In this document: positions 1 to 11,884 of the stretch, piece by piece | Layout: each line of letters starts with the position of its first letter | How positions within the stretch are numbered: position 1 is the stretch's first letter | Assembly (NCBI GenBank): GCA_905183005.1 | Contig: CAJJDO010000076.1 | Coordinates: 337,999 to 401,998, forward strand | Reading direction: 5' to 3' | Source of the DNA: Paramecium pentaurelia | Taxonomy: Eukaryota > Ciliophora > Oligohymenophorea > Peniculida > Parameciidae | DNA length: 64,000 nt | Notes under the pieces: generated by a model | Databases searched by the model: none | The model's input: the letters and a program-made list of their open reading frames with translations, nothing else | Told to the model about the DNA's origin: nothing | Position numbers and translations under genes: made by a program

Positions 1-157
1 GTACATAATGTTTCATTTTCATTTAAATAACACTCTCTTGGTATTATACATTATATCCCATTGCTTGTACATTACATACTTACTTATTAACATTCAATAT
101 GACTTGTATAAACATAGCTAGTGCATCCACTAAATTGAATGCATTTTTTATTGTAGT

Positions 158-649
158 ATGCACAACCTATTTTATTTATACAAACCTCTTATGTTAAATC
201 TTTACAATATATACTCTCTGGTTCAGTCTCTTTTACTTACTCTTCCATCTTCTATTCACAAGTTTTATTCTTCCATATACATTTCTCATTTTATTAACAA
301 TCATTCTCTGATTTCAAATCCAAACATGTACATACCTCTGATACTTTTATTTTACAATGAACTGATATCAAGAAACTCAGCAGAAATAAATGATACAAAC
401 TATTACTCATTCAATTTAAATTAATATTTATGTAAAGAAGAATTGTGTAAATATTGGGGGTTTAAGGATATCCCTAATTCATATAAGAACAATTTCAATA
501 GCATTATCAAAAATTATTGTTTGTGTAATCTTAATTATACAATTAGAGACCATCAGAAAATCCACTCCATTTACAAAATCAACTTACTTTATGTATTTTT
601 CAAAATTATCAATAATTCTAATTGTTAAAAAATTCCATTCGAATTTTGA
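158..649 (+). CDS. Hypothetical ORF (doubtful)
   Basis: Read with TAA/TAG as Gln this is one open frame of 163 codons ending at TGA 647-649. Under the standard code it appears as two small ORFs in the same frame. The protein is rich in Leu, Ile, Tyr, Asn and Ser, with no domain I recognise and no convincing membrane pattern. With one stop codon in AT-rich DNA, open frames of this length arise by chance, so I list it only as a candidate. No intron is needed to keep it open. Confidence 0.25.
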
Positions 650-919
650 AACATTAATAGATCCCTCATTATGTAATAGGTATTGCATGTCCCCCTATTG
701 ATGATACTTAAGAATAAGAGGTATATATATATGCCATATCAATAGTATCTACAATTTAATGTTATTCTTATTGATTCATTTTCATTGTATTTTTGTGAAT
801 TGGAAGAAAGTACTTAAGACAAGCCAATAGATTTAGCTGAATTGAAGGATTTCAAAAATTCATAAAAATGTTGTATTATTTCTTGAATTTTATATAAATT
901 AAATATTTGTTTAACAAAA

Positions 920-1368
920 ATGGACTTAGAAAAATACTTAGCGCAATTTCCAAATTCAAATACAAATCTGAATAAATTTATTTAAAAGGATAGCCTTAAT
1001 CTATAATGTACCTACATACCACCTATAGCAATTCTTCATAAACAATAATAAAAAATAGATTTCTCAGATGTAATGAATTTACTACAAAATTATCAAAATT
1101 ATAATACGCGTGAATTTCGATAAAGTCATCTTGATTTTGATGAAAAAACTTGTACTTGTTTTATTTTAATTCAGTTTATGTTACAATACATGATGAAAAG
1201 AAATCTATTTTGAAAGATGGTGACGATAATGCAATCATTATAATTAATTCTTAAAATATCATCACAGTTGGAATTGTAGATTAATTTTCAAAGTGTAAAA
1301 AATAATTCCTTTAAACCTTATATCTTTTTGATAAATTGAAAAATGATAATTATAAGTAATTGTTTTGA
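920..1368 (+). CDS. Small hypothetical protein
   Basis: A frame starting MDLEKYLAQFPNSN runs through several TAA/TAG (Gln) codons. It is continuous to TGA 1366-1368 once a 23-nt GTACTT...TTCAG intron near 1150 is removed, giving 141 aa. The N-terminal half is Asn/Gln-rich. The second half has alternating hydrophobic stretches (YVTIHDEKK, AIIIINSQN, ITVGIVDQF) that look like a small beta-rich domain. I do not recognise the family. It lies 5' of the kinase gene on the same strand, separated by about 520 bp of AT-rich DNA. Confidence 0.55.
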
Positions 1369-1892
1369 TTCAATATTTTATTATTATATAAATTAATTCA
1401 TAGTATATCAATATTCTTTTATTTAACCTAATCATAAAAATTAATTAAAATTGCAATTTAATACATAGTGTGAAAGTTACTTTTATGGATATATATTATA
1501 AATAATAATATAGGATTCCATTTGTAGAAAAAATAAAAATAATAACGGGGTCATGTAGATTAATATTTTCAGAGAATATTTAAATACATATCTAAGGAAA
1601 TTCTTTTAAGAATAATTATATCTATTTCTAATTACTATTGTTACATTAAAAATTGAATATAACATCCTCATTATCATTAATATTTTTTATATCTACAATT
1701 ATTTTAGTCTTTAAAATTTAAATTAATAATGAGCGAATTTACATTTACATAGATAAGGTTAAATCTTTAAAGTGTTAATATATTTAATAGATATATTGAT
1801 GGAGAGACATAAAGTTTAAAGGAAGAAATCAACTAAATTTTCTTTATTGAATATATGAACTTTATTATATATTAATAAATTCCCAAAATATT
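1369..1892. other. AT-rich intergenic stretch
   Basis: About 520 bp of very AT-rich sequence between the small hypothetical gene and the kinase gene. I see no sustained reading frame in the ciliate code and no structural RNA or repeat. It presumably holds the kinase promoter and untranslated leader. Confidence 0.5.
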
Positions 1893-3129
1893 ATGTTGGG
1901 AAATTTGGGTGTATAAATATGCAGAACAACTACTAGCCAGTTGCCTGCATAAGATCTCAATTAGACCTACATCATTTAAAAGCATGTAGGATAAGGAAAA
2001 TACGGGTGATTTAATACTCTATTAAGTAGATAGGTCTTTAAGGCTCAAAACAAATTGAATAAGTAGATTGTTGCCTTAAAAAAAATAAAGCAAGAGAAAG
2101 AGGCCAATGGAGTAAAATGTGTTTAAGTAATTAGTTTCCACGAACGGCAATGAGAGAAATTCATTTGCTTTCATCAATAAAGCATGAAAATATAGTGAGT
2201 TTTCAAGAAGTTGTTGTTTAATCTAGTAAGGAAAAAGCAGTAATTATGTATAGAGAACACTTATTTGGTCTTGGAATACATGGACACAGACTTGCATAAT
2301 CTTTTGTAGAGGCGAATAGTATTTAATTTAGATTAAGTTCGATGTTTGATGTATTAAATACTTGATGCTCTTTCTTATCTACATTCTAGGAATGTATACC
2401 ATAGGGATTTGAAGCGTATCCACAACTATATTTTAAAGCTAATAACATACTATATAACGATAAGGGATAAGTAAAGATTTGCGATTTTGGAATGGCCAAT
2501 GAATATTCAAAAAAGAGACCATAAACAAAGCGTATATTGGTTCCCCAATATAGAGCTCCTGAAATCTACTTGGGCGGTGTATTTTGCTTCGTATTTAACA
2601 AGAATAGCAGTACGATTGTTCGGTTGATGTGTGGTCAGCTGGCATCCTCTTTCTTGAGCTAATTGTAAAACAAAGTCCCTTTATGTTGGCAAAATCGGAA
2701 TCTCAATGTTTTTCAAAAATAATTGATCTTTGTGGAACTCCTATGGAAGGTTTGAATTTTATTTTTTCTTTTATGATGATTGGTCAGATGTGAATTCACT
2801 TCCACATTACCATGACTATATAAATGGACCAAAGGAAAGAACATTGCGAAAGTATTTGCACGCTAATTCAAATGCCATGCCTTAACTAATAGATCTAATT
2901 GATAGAATGCTGACACTTAATCCTGCAAAGAGGATTACAGCCAAAGAAGCATTAAAACACTAATACTTCCAAACCAGGATCTTTGTCATGTGATTTATTA
3001 TATCGATAAGGCAGGATGCCCAGAATAGAATAGGATGGATAGCCACCCAAAGATCCCCCCATACAAAAGAAGGTTAAGCAAGAGCAAAAACCTTTATTAC
3101 AGGGTATCAAAATTAATAAATGTATGTGA
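1893..3129 (+). CDS. CDK-like (CMGC) protein kinase
   Basis: Serine/threonine kinase of the cyclin-dependent group. After removal of seven introns (23-38 nt) the frame is exactly 349 codons, 348 aa. Motifs in order: glycine loop VGQGKYGQVF, beta-3 lysine in IVALKKI, cyclin-binding helix FPRTAMREI (PxTxxRE type), catalytic HRDLKP, metal-binding DFG (ICDFGMANEY), QYRAPE, and DVWSAGILF of subdomain IX. The helix and the RIEQDGQ-type basic tail recall CTD/CDK9-12-like kinases more than cell-cycle CDKs, but assignment to a subfamily is inference. One intron is unusually long for this genome (38 nt, near 2760) and one ends in AAG rather than TAG. Start is the first in-frame ATG before the glycine loop. 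Confidence 0.85.
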
Positions 3130-3286
3130 TTATATATTATATCTATATCAAATATTAAGTCAATAAAGTATTTTATTTTATTAAAATTATTAATGATCTA
3201 AATATGTTAATTTTAATAATCCATATTTTAAATAATAATACATATTTTTTAATAGATAATAAAATATATATATATATATAACTTAA

Positions 3287-4937
3287 TCAATAATTATCTT
3301 CCTCATCTTTATAATCAGGAAAGTCTTCCTCATCTGCATTAGGAAATTATTCAATATTGTCAATAATTTTAGGTACTTCAAAACAAAAGATATCTTTAAT
3401 TGAAAAAAATAGATTTTCATCAAAATCATTAATTGGTTAAATAAATTCTATTTTAATTCCATCATCATGATATTCAGATTCTATACTAGAATGAGGTTGA
3501 CTTGATTCTCTTTCATTTTGATAAGACAAAGTTTTAAATAATTTTGGATCTATTACACTATACTCAGTAGAATAATTATTTGCAAAACTCTTAAATAGAT
3601 CTTCTTTAAACCCATCAGTATTGAATGCACTTTATGGATATTTCTTTATGTATTTATGTTAATAATCTTTTAATTTAGATTCGAAACTGATGAGTTTCTA
3701 AACAGTATATTGAATATTACTCAATTTATGACCGACAGCTGTAAATATTAAATAGGGTTATACCTCTATTTGGTTCAGCTTAAGCATCTCTTTAAGAAAT
3801 GCTATCTCTGATGATTTCAACTTAATTAAAAATCAATTCTTCATCAATAAGATCAGCTGATATTTAGATGTCTTATGATAATCCAATTGAATTTTATGAT
3901 TTCTCAGCTATTCTTACATATTCCTCAATAGCTCCTATTATTCTTGTATCAATTCTAGCTATCTCACTTGTATTTATATCAGAAAATCCTTTAATATATA
4001 ATCTTGTATTAATGAAGTTTACAAGAACTTCATTATTTTTTAGAAAATGATTATAAATATCTTTGAATTGTTTGACTTCATTAATTGGCATTTTAAGTAA
4101 TCTCTCAATTAGTATGACAATCAATATGTATGAATTATAATACAAATTTAGCATTGTAAACAATAACAATTAATAGACATATTAATTCAATCTGTATTTT
4201 AATAATCCATTCTTATCATGAATAGATATCTAATAATGTAGATATGATTCTTACATCAAGTATCTAATCAAATAATTGTTATCCTTTATTAAATTCTTCA
4301 AATATATTTTCAGCTGATTATTACTTAAAATAATTCTTCTTCTCTTCTTTTGGTGTATTAAAACTTGATTTTTTTATTGAATAAAGTGCAGCTTTCTTCT
4401 TCAAATATAGATAATACTTTCTAATAAATGAATCCATTGATAAACTTTCTAATAAATTGATAAATGCATATACTATATTTTTGATCTCGTTCAACATAAT
4501 TCTCTACATAATTGACATTCATATCTGCTATATCTGAGACAAAAAACCTATACTCAATACATCTGTCTAGGATTATTAGGTTTTTAATAATATAATTCCA
4601 ATAGATTTTAGATTACGATTATTCTAATTTGGCTAATATTGTAGTGAATCCAACTTAAGGACGTGTTTCAGGATCCTTACCGGAAAGTGTAAGCATAATT
4701 GCTAGTCATTTTTTCAAGAATACCTTCAATGTCACTTTCATTTGGATAATAATAGTCACCTTTATAGGTAGCTGACAATCTAGCTTTTTCAAATGTTGAT
4801 GTACCTCCAAACTGTACTATATTACGAACTAAATTAGTAATCATTTTATAAATGAAATAATTTAGAATATATTTCTTAATAATCATTGCTCTAATCAATC
4901 CATCCTTCTCCATCTATTAGACTTTATTACTTTCCAT
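3287..4937 (-). CDS. ANTH-domain (AP180/CALM-like) clathrin adaptor
   Basis: Encodes a 517-aa protein after removal of four introns (22, 25, 25 and 25 nt), leaving exactly 518 codons. The N-terminal two thirds matches the ANTH fold of AP180/PICALM: an ARLSATYKGD segment like the phosphoinositide-binding start of ANTH, IYWNYIIKNLIILDR (the W...K.L...H helix region), DSFIRKYYLYLKKKA (like FIRRYxxYLNEKA), and a long helical region with FKDIYNHFLKN and SDINTSEI. Family knowledge: such proteins bind PIP2 and clathrin at endocytic sites. The tail is acidic and ends in a DEEDNY-type stretch. The start at 4937 could also be a later Met (4844), which places the ANTH domain nearer the N-terminus. The upstream hybrid-kinase-like gene is divergent. 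Confidence 0.8.
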
Positions 4938-4950
4938 TAATATATTCATA

Positions 4951-7653
4951 ATGCTGGTGAATCAATACTTAATTTATCATCAATATTTTAATATTCAAAA
5001 ATTAGGTCATGTGATGATTTACTTAAAATGGATAACAATATATACTTAACTATCTTAAAGTTGTTCATAATAGTAGATATGTGCTTAACTTATATTGCTA
5101 ACTGAATTTGACATATTTATTAAAGCAATAATTGGGATTGGATCTTCAATTAATTCAATCTTATAACCAAATATTTTTGAATTTTACTTAACAATACCCT
5201 ACATGATATTGATTTTTGGTGTAGTTTTATATGATTATTGGAATAACATTTAAGAAAAATAAAATACTAGTATTCAACTTTAATAAACTAAGTTTATCAA
5301 TCTTAAATAATAGTCTAATTAATTTGATAGATAATCTTCATAATTATAAATAAACGAAAATGCACTAAAGTCTCCTGATTTAGAATGTCAAGATTAATAA
5401 AATAGTCCAATGGTCTTAGATATGTAATGCAATGAAGAGGAAGACATCCTAGCTCATATGTATTAAATTTTAATATTAATTATTAGGGCTTGGATTCATA
5501 ATTAATCTATTTTAGTCTATAATTAAAATTTTGAGATTACCTATTAAAATTTTTATTTAGGAAAACTTAATAATCTATAAAATAAAGGAGTAAACCATGA
5601 TTATGAGTAAATCTTTCTAGAATCTGTAATAGAAATTGGTAGTAGAGAAGTAAATGATTTATTTGGAAATTCAGAATTAGACTTAGATTAAGAAGAGTAT
5701 ATCATTAATATAAATATATTAGTTCGTTAATTTTAGATAGTACTGTACATAGTAGATATAAGATTAAAGGTGGATTACACAAAATAAGATAGATGATAGC
5801 AGCTTTATTTAATAATTATTAAAAGTATTATTTAATAATTAATTTTAGATGGAAATTCTTTACTTTTACTTTGTACAAAATAAAAAGCAATGAACTTGAT
5901 TTTAGAAATATTCATATTAAAGTTTTAGTTACAGAAGTGAAATCAAAGCTTTATACACTCTTTATGTTTGAGGCTATGTAAAAAGTGTCTTCAAAAAGAG
6001 TATTAGATGAACCACTTCAATTTTAAAATGTTTTCTAAACCTTTCTTTCTGAATCCAACAATTACATTAATGTTATTCATCTATTACTTCTTTTATGCTC
6101 TCATGAACATGAAAAGAATACAGGTAAAATATCAAAAGAATATTTAAAACAAATGAGAATGAGCACATAAAAATTTATGATTTTTCTAGGAACCATGAAA
6201 GATTTAACTCTTTAACTTACAAATCAATTGATTTTTAGAAATTCAACCTTTAAATTAGGTGATATATTAGATGAACTCTAATTAATTTATGAGGATTGTT
6301 TAAAAATTAAGGAAATCTCAATCATTCCAATTCTAGATAGTGATATGATAGTTTTTAATGATTCAGATCGTGTATAACTATATATTATATTTAGACAAAA
6401 CAAATTCTAAAATGTCTTTTCGAAATAGCTATTAAATATACTGTAACTTCTAAAATTAGAATAGATATTCATTAAGTATCACCAAATAATTATCAATTTT
6501 AAATTAAAGATATTCCTTTTAAAGAAGAAAACTAAAAGTCTTAATATCAAACTGTTTTAAGAAACACTGCAAAATTAATGAAAACTAATTGTAAAGATTT
6601 TGACATGAGTAATTTATTGGAATTGCAAGTATCAGCAATTCTAGCCTATTTACTTTCTGGTTCTCTTCGTAAACCTTTAGAATTAAGCTTTGATAATCAA
6701 TTTTAAGGTACTTTCACATTTACTATTGAATCACTTCCAATAAATAGTAAACATGGTTATCATGCTTAATAAATCAAACCTAAACGTGCATTTGAAACAT
6801 CACTTTCTATGTTATTGGCTTAAGCATAGGACAGTTCACATTATAAAAATGAAGAATCGAAATATATGTCATTTACTTAAATATCAAAATAATACTCACT
6901 TAAACCAGATGTTCCATTTGATTTATAAAGTGCTCATTTCTCATAAATATCAAAAATAAAATAGGAATCTCCTTAAATAAGACCCTTAGGTTCATAAGCT
7001 TAAAGCAATTCAGGTGGTACTTATAAAGTATAGGATTCCCTGTTTCCTAAAAGTTTGAACACTAACAATCCATCTAAAGTAATAAAAAGTGATTCTGCAG
7101 TTAATGAGTCTTCCAAACCTATGACTAGTGCTTTAGATTTTGGAGAAAGTACTAATCCAAATATAGATCCTCCAGAATTAAGTCCTAAATTTCTACATTC
7201 TGTAATAAAGTTCAAATTAACAAATTAATGTTGTTCAAAAGTAATAATTGCAGATAATGATTATTTGAATGTTTCAGTTTTGTAGATTCTACTTAATAAA
7301 TATGAAGTTAAATCAGATAAGGCTTTTACACAATAGTAAACTCTTTAGTTGATTAGAAATAAGTCTCTTAATCCTTGTAGATGCAAAAATGGCTCTTATT
7401 TATTGTATTTTATTGATGCCTCCTTACCAGTATGTATTGAACATATATATAGCAATCAGCTGTGGAATTGATTAGAGAAATAAAATAACTATTTAAATCA
7501 TTTCAAGTAGACAAAGGATTTATCATAGCCATGGCTAGTTATAGTGATATGGATTTGAAGTTGAATTGTTTTAACTCTGGAATAGATTATTTCATTACAA
7601 AACCTTTCGATTTGTTTGAGTTAACTGCTATTCTTTAGTATATATAATTTTGA
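4951..7653 (+). CDS. Hybrid histidine-kinase-like protein, apparently kinase-dead
   Basis: 877 aa after three 23-nt introns, an exact frame of 878 codons. N-terminal hydrophobic segments at about residues 50-65 and 77-100 suggest membrane anchoring. A helical region at about residue 357 aligns with the DHp H-box, but where kinases have F-L-x-x-x-S-H-E it reads FLSESNNY, so the phosphorylated His is Asn. The ATPase region has DSDRTKQILKCLFEIAIKYT, where the N-box Asn (NAIKYT) is Ile. The C-terminal receiver (about 742-875) looks intact: acidic pocket IIADND, acceptor Asp in YFIDASLP, conserved Lys in YFITKPFD, Ser in place of the usual Thr (AMASYSD). A Ser/Pro/Gln-rich linker separates the two parts. 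Role inferred: signalling scaffold or receiver output rather than an autokinase. Confidence 0.8.
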
Positions 7654-7721
7654 AACAAATTAATAAGGAGTAATTTGTTGTTATTAAATTTTATAATTAT
7701 TTCACCACATAAAAATCTTAA

Positions 7722-8728
7722 ATGTATAAGGATCTTGATATCAATGAATTGGAGAAGTTAAAAAAAGAGGAAGCTATGCTTTCTCTTAGAAAAGCCACAA
7801 CTAATATAAAAGTATAATATTTTTTATTTATTTGAATAGGAGCGTTTTGGTTAATCTAATTAAGACATTCTAGAAGAAGAATTTAAGTCAAAAACTATTG
7901 GATTAGTAACAAGGGAAGAATTCAAAAGAAAAAGAGAAAATATTGACAGAATTTATGTTTAAGATCTTAAAATTAAATAAGAAGAAGAAGAAAAAAAGAA
8001 GTTGGAGTTAAAATTAAAGAGAAAATAAGAATATAAATTGAAAACTACACTATTAAGCTTTGATTCAGAATAATAAGAATTGACTGAAAAGAAAAATTAT
8101 GGAAAAGATAGTAGTGTAGATACATTGTATCTTCCAGACATGAATCGAGAAAAAAAGATTGAAGAACTTACTAGAATATTCACTGGTATATATATTAGAT
8201 CTTATTAGGTATTAGAAGAATATTAGAAAAATATGGAATTACAAAAGGATTAACTTATAGATATTAAATTTTAATATTGGGATGCATAAACTTGTACACG
8301 AACATTAAGAATCAAAAAGAAAACAACAATTAAAGAATTTTTAGAATTGGCAAGAAGAGAGATTATAAGAGATTTTGGATTTGTAATATTTAAACAATTT
8401 ATAAGTTTAGTTGACTGAGTTTAGCCCTGATGATTTACTTTTTGTAGCCAATGCAATGATTTTGCCTCACAAAATAAGTTTCCATGATATAATTGCTTAT
8501 AAAGTTAAGAATCGATCTGGATAACCAATTTTATCATTTGAATAGAGAAAGGTAATCAAAATATCATTTATTTGATCTGTGTAGGTTTAAGCTAAAGGTA
8601 TTGAATATGAAATAGAAGTTGAAAATTCAACAACATGTAAGATTATTGAAAAATTCAGATATGAAAAAATCAAACACATCTATCCATGTTCAAAATGGGA
8701 GGTTGTTGAAATTAATAAGTACTAATGA
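7722..8728 (+). CDS. XAP5: XAP5/FAM50 family nuclear protein
   Basis: Three introns (28, 28 and 33 nt) give an exact 306-codon frame (305 aa). Recognisable XAP5 landmarks: ERFGQSNQDILEEEFKSKT, TREEFKRKRENI, DTLYLPDMNREKK (FAM50 has DTSFLPDRDRE), then the C-terminal domain with FQYWDAQTCTRTLRIKK (FAM50 FSYWDGSGHRRTVK), MILPHKISFHDII (IIPHHHSFYDFI) and a final SKWEVVE (SRWEPY). FAM50/XAP5 is a conserved eukaryotic nuclear protein linked to RNA processing and, in green algae, to ciliary gene expression. Length is close to the animal homologues. Start is the ATG preceding a charged helix (DLDINELEKLKKEE). Confidence 0.9.
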
Positions 8729-9150
8729 AAACTTTGATGAGTGATTATTATATTTAACGAATAAATTTTTACTAATGACTTATGAGCAATAGAAAACATA
8801 ATTGCAATATTACTAATAAAAAAATCAAATGGAATCATTATTATTCATTTAGTAGATTCATCATATTAAAGATTTAATAAAATCAATCAATAAAACTATT
8901 TAATATATATCAAAATAAATAGCATTATAATTGAATGAATAAATCAATTATACTAACAATGTATATTATAAATAAATAATTAAAAAATAGAAGATCATTC
9001 AAATTTACTTAAATGGGATTGATTATAATGAATATCTTGATTTAAATATAATAATAAATCATACCTTATATATATCTACTTCTTAATTTCTTAATTGATA
9101 ATGTTGTTAATATAAAAAAATTAAAATAATAATAATAAAGATAGGTTAAC
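8729..9150. other. AT-rich intergenic stretch
   Basis: About 420 bp of A/T-dominated sequence between the XAP5 gene and the next + strand gene. The first 200 bp has short TGA-free frames on the + strand but nothing protein-like. I see no RNA gene or repeat. Confidence 0.45.
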
Positions 9151-10824
9151 TATGTGTGGTTTATTATTTTCAACTTAATAAAAATAAATGAAAAATCATA
9201 ACACTCCAAAAAGTTCAGAAAGATATGGTAAACCCACTTAATTAATACGTCATTCACTTCCAGTTGGATTATTCTCTAGTTAGAATTCTCTATTTGCATC
9301 AATACTTTCTGTAAAAAACAGAGAAAAAAATAGTATAAGTCAAAAATAGAAGAATTCTTAAACAAATTTTGAAGTAGCAACATAAAGAGCTGTAACACCT
9401 AATAATCAAAATACATCAATTCCATTAACAACAAAATATCATCTATGTAGTTAACCATAAAAACAAAAAAAGAAATCTAATTTAATAAATAAGGAATCAT
9501 ATTAATCAAAAATATCAAATCTTCTATGCTAAAATAAAAGTGTAGATTTTGATAATATGAGTTCTTAAATTAAATAAGGAAATGATTAAGAAATGAATAG
9601 AATTTTTAATAATCTAAAATTTGTTAGTTAATAAATTAATGGAATAAAGTTTAATTAATTATCTCAATAGATTTTATCTTAATGGTAAAAAGTATTGATA
9701 TCTAATTGTGAAAAAATAATAGAAATAAATTAATAAAAAAAGTTATCAGAAATTGAATATCCATAATTAATAAAAAGTGATAGTTCATCATCTTAAATGT
9801 ATAATAATAATACATCTGGTTTTATTATTGAAAAATTATTAGCAGAAGAAAGAAGAAATCGTCTTATGGTAGAAGAGTAGACAAGTAAAATAATATAAAG
9901 TTAAGAATCTGAAATAAAATCATATGTATATATTACTTCTATATTATTAAGATCTAGAAAATCAAATAATTAGAATAGAGATTATTAGAAAAGAATTCTT
10001 GGCAATAATGAATATAACAAAATATGTGTATAATGATAATATTATTCCTCAATTTAATTTAATATTTGAAACATTAATATCAATAGCTAATATTTATGTC
10101 GAAAATTTAAAAACAAAATACTGTACAACTTAATTTATAGAATGTTTAACAGTTTATTCCTTCTTAATAAATTTAAGTTGGATCATAAATTGGTGGCAAT
10201 TCTCCTAAACCTCCATTAGGCTCAAAATCAAATAAATCACCTAAAGGAGATTGTTCATTTAGAGTTATTTCACCAAAAATGACAATTAACTTAAATAATT
10301 CATAAAGATCAATAAGTAAGAGTAGTAGTCCAATAGAAAAATAAATATCTGAACCAGATAAGTTATAATATTTAGAAAATGAGAATGATGCAGTAATTGA
10401 AGATAATTAAATTAATACTTCAGATGTCTAATAAATACGATAAATTAAATAAAAACTAATGAATATGGGTGAATTAATATCAAGTTTTCATTTAGTTGAT
10501 ATTAATCTAAAGGTTCTTAAAAAATGGCAATATGAATTATTATAAGAAACTAAAACATTGTTAAAGTTAAATAAAAATGTCATTAATTTATCGCAAACTA
10601 AAATAATATCACCAAGACCAAATTAAATAAAAAAGATTTCAAGTGATGAATTATTAGAGAAATTGTAAAATGAATAAAAAAAGCGATTAGATGCAGAAGA
10701 ATAAAGTGGTAGAATACTTTAAGATTAAGAAAAATATATTTAAGTTTTAGTATACTTTTATAAATTATATTAGAATGAAAAACTATTTCAACTTGAATAA
10801 TAGTATTCTAAAAAGAAAACCTGA
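9151..10824 (+). CDS. Gln/Ser-rich coiled-coil protein
   Basis: Long TAA/TAG-tolerant reading starting MCGLLFSTQQKQMK and ending ...QQYSKKKT at TGA 10822-10824. At least one or two short introns lie between about 10020 and 10150, where the frame changes; I could not fix them exactly. Composition is rich in Gln, Asn, Ser and Lys with long helical segments. The segment EKLLAEERRNRLMVEEQ resembles the later EKLQNEQKKRLDAEEQ, an internal repeat about 280 residues apart. No enzymatic motif. Possibly cytoskeletal or centrosomal, by composition only. Confidence 0.6.
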
Positions 10825-10889
10825 ATATGTGAAATAATAAACATTGTCTACATAATGATAAATTTTATTTTATAAAATAAGTCTCAAAA

Positions 10890-11441
10890 ATGAATAAACT
10901 AGAATAGAAAGCTGTTTGTTCCTTACTTCAATTAGCAAGAGATGAAGAAACAACAAGTTAAAGAAATTGGGAACCTTAATCTCCAATCCAATATGATTTT
11001 ATTTCTCCATAACCCAAGAGTATTAATAAACATAGAAAAAATATAAGAATAATTCCAAATCATAAATCCAAACAAAAATCTTCAATAGATTAAGATAATG
11101 ATTAATAATAGCTTTCACAATTTTCATAAAAAGAAAATTCACTATAATAATTAATTGAAGAGTATATAAAATAAATTCGGCATACTCAAAGATAAATGGA
11201 ATTAATACATCAATCAAAATTTGATTTAAAATCTGGTTGGGTAAATTTTAGTTCAATAATTCTCGAAAATAAAGAAAAGATATAAAAATAAAACAAAAGG
11301 TCTTCATTAGAATTATAAATAAAAGAAAATAATCAACAAAAAGTATAACAACAATAAATACATAAAAAGACACCACTTCGAAAAGTATTAAATAATGATT
11401 CTTTCTTTTTACCAAAATTGAAGTCAACATATCTAAAATGA
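10890..11441 (+). CDS. Hypothetical Gln-rich protein
   Basis: Uninterrupted ciliate-code frame of 184 codons with no intron needed, starting MNKLEQKAVCSLLQLARDEE and ending LKSTYLK at TGA 11439-11441. The first 25 residues could be an amphipathic helix. The rest is polar and probably disordered, with basic clusters (HKKTPLRK, HRKNIR). The LLQLARDEE start recalls conserved N-terminal helices in ciliate regulatory proteins, but I cannot name a family. It is followed, tail to tail, by the RBX1 gene 23 bp away. Confidence 0.6.
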
Positions 11442-11464
11442 ATCATTTTATATTTCAAGTTTAC

Positions 11465-11766
11465 TCAAATTCCTTTTTTTTCCTCTTCCCATTATTTATT
11501 ATCTAAAGGACATGTATTTTTTGTTTTAAGCCATTATCTTATGCAATGTTCATGATAGGCATGTCCACATTTTCCTTATTAAGTAATACAAATTTCTTTT
11601 TAATCTTTTCCTTCACATTCAATACATTTCTCCATAATATGATTTTTACAAATAGCACAATGTTCAACCTTCAAACTCCAAGCTAATATCATACTATTTA
11701 TATACACCAAAATGCAACAGGATACCATTTCTTAATCTCAAATCTTCCCTTCTCTTCTTATTACAT
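11465..11766 (-). CDS. RBX1: RING-H2 protein RBX1/ROC1
   Basis: Small RING-box protein, the E2-docking subunit of cullin-RING E3 ubiquitin ligases. One 23-nt intron gives an exact 93-codon frame (92 aa). It starts MVQEEKGRFEIKKWYPVAFW, the strand that inserts into the cullin WH-B sheet (human EVKKWNAVALW). The RING-H2 ligands follow: HCAICKNHIMEKCIEC, then CGHAYHEHCIRQWLK and NTCPLDN. Order and spacing match RBX1 (CAICRNHIMDLCIEC, HCISRWLK, VCPLDN), including the extra zinc-binding Cys pair typical of RBX1. Slightly shorter than the human protein (108 aa) because the acidic N-terminal tail is missing. Confidence 0.93.
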
Positions 11767-11884
11767 AAGAAATTAATTATTAATAATATATTTAAAAATA
11801 TCGACTCTTATTTAAACTTGAAACATTTCTCCTTACTAAACATATTCTTTAATAAGATATTTTTTTTAATTTATACTCAATTCT

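Noticed and set aside
1..157. Telomere or chromosome end at the start of the window
   Set aside because: No C4A2/C3A3-type telomeric repeats are present; the window start looks like a cut through ordinary AT-rich DNA.
2230..2290. An internal eliminated sequence (TA-bounded) within the kinase gene
   Set aside because: The apparent break is removed by a normal 28-nt GTAAGG...TATAG intron, giving the expected VLEYMDTDLHN.
2960..3000. Frameshift near the end of the CDK-like kinase
   Set aside because: A 25-nt intron (GTGATT...GGCAG) restores the frame to the basic tail; total coding length is then exactly divisible by three.
3894..4169. Minus-strand standard-code ORF as a gene of its own
   Set aside because: It is the middle of the ANTH gene; TAA codons are Gln and the neighbouring exons join it across 25-nt introns with an exact frame.
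4940..5460. A second minus-strand gene upstream of the ANTH gene
   Set aside because: Several minus-strand frames look open, but the plus strand carries one continuous frame through the same bases that leads without a break into the histidine-kinase-like protein.
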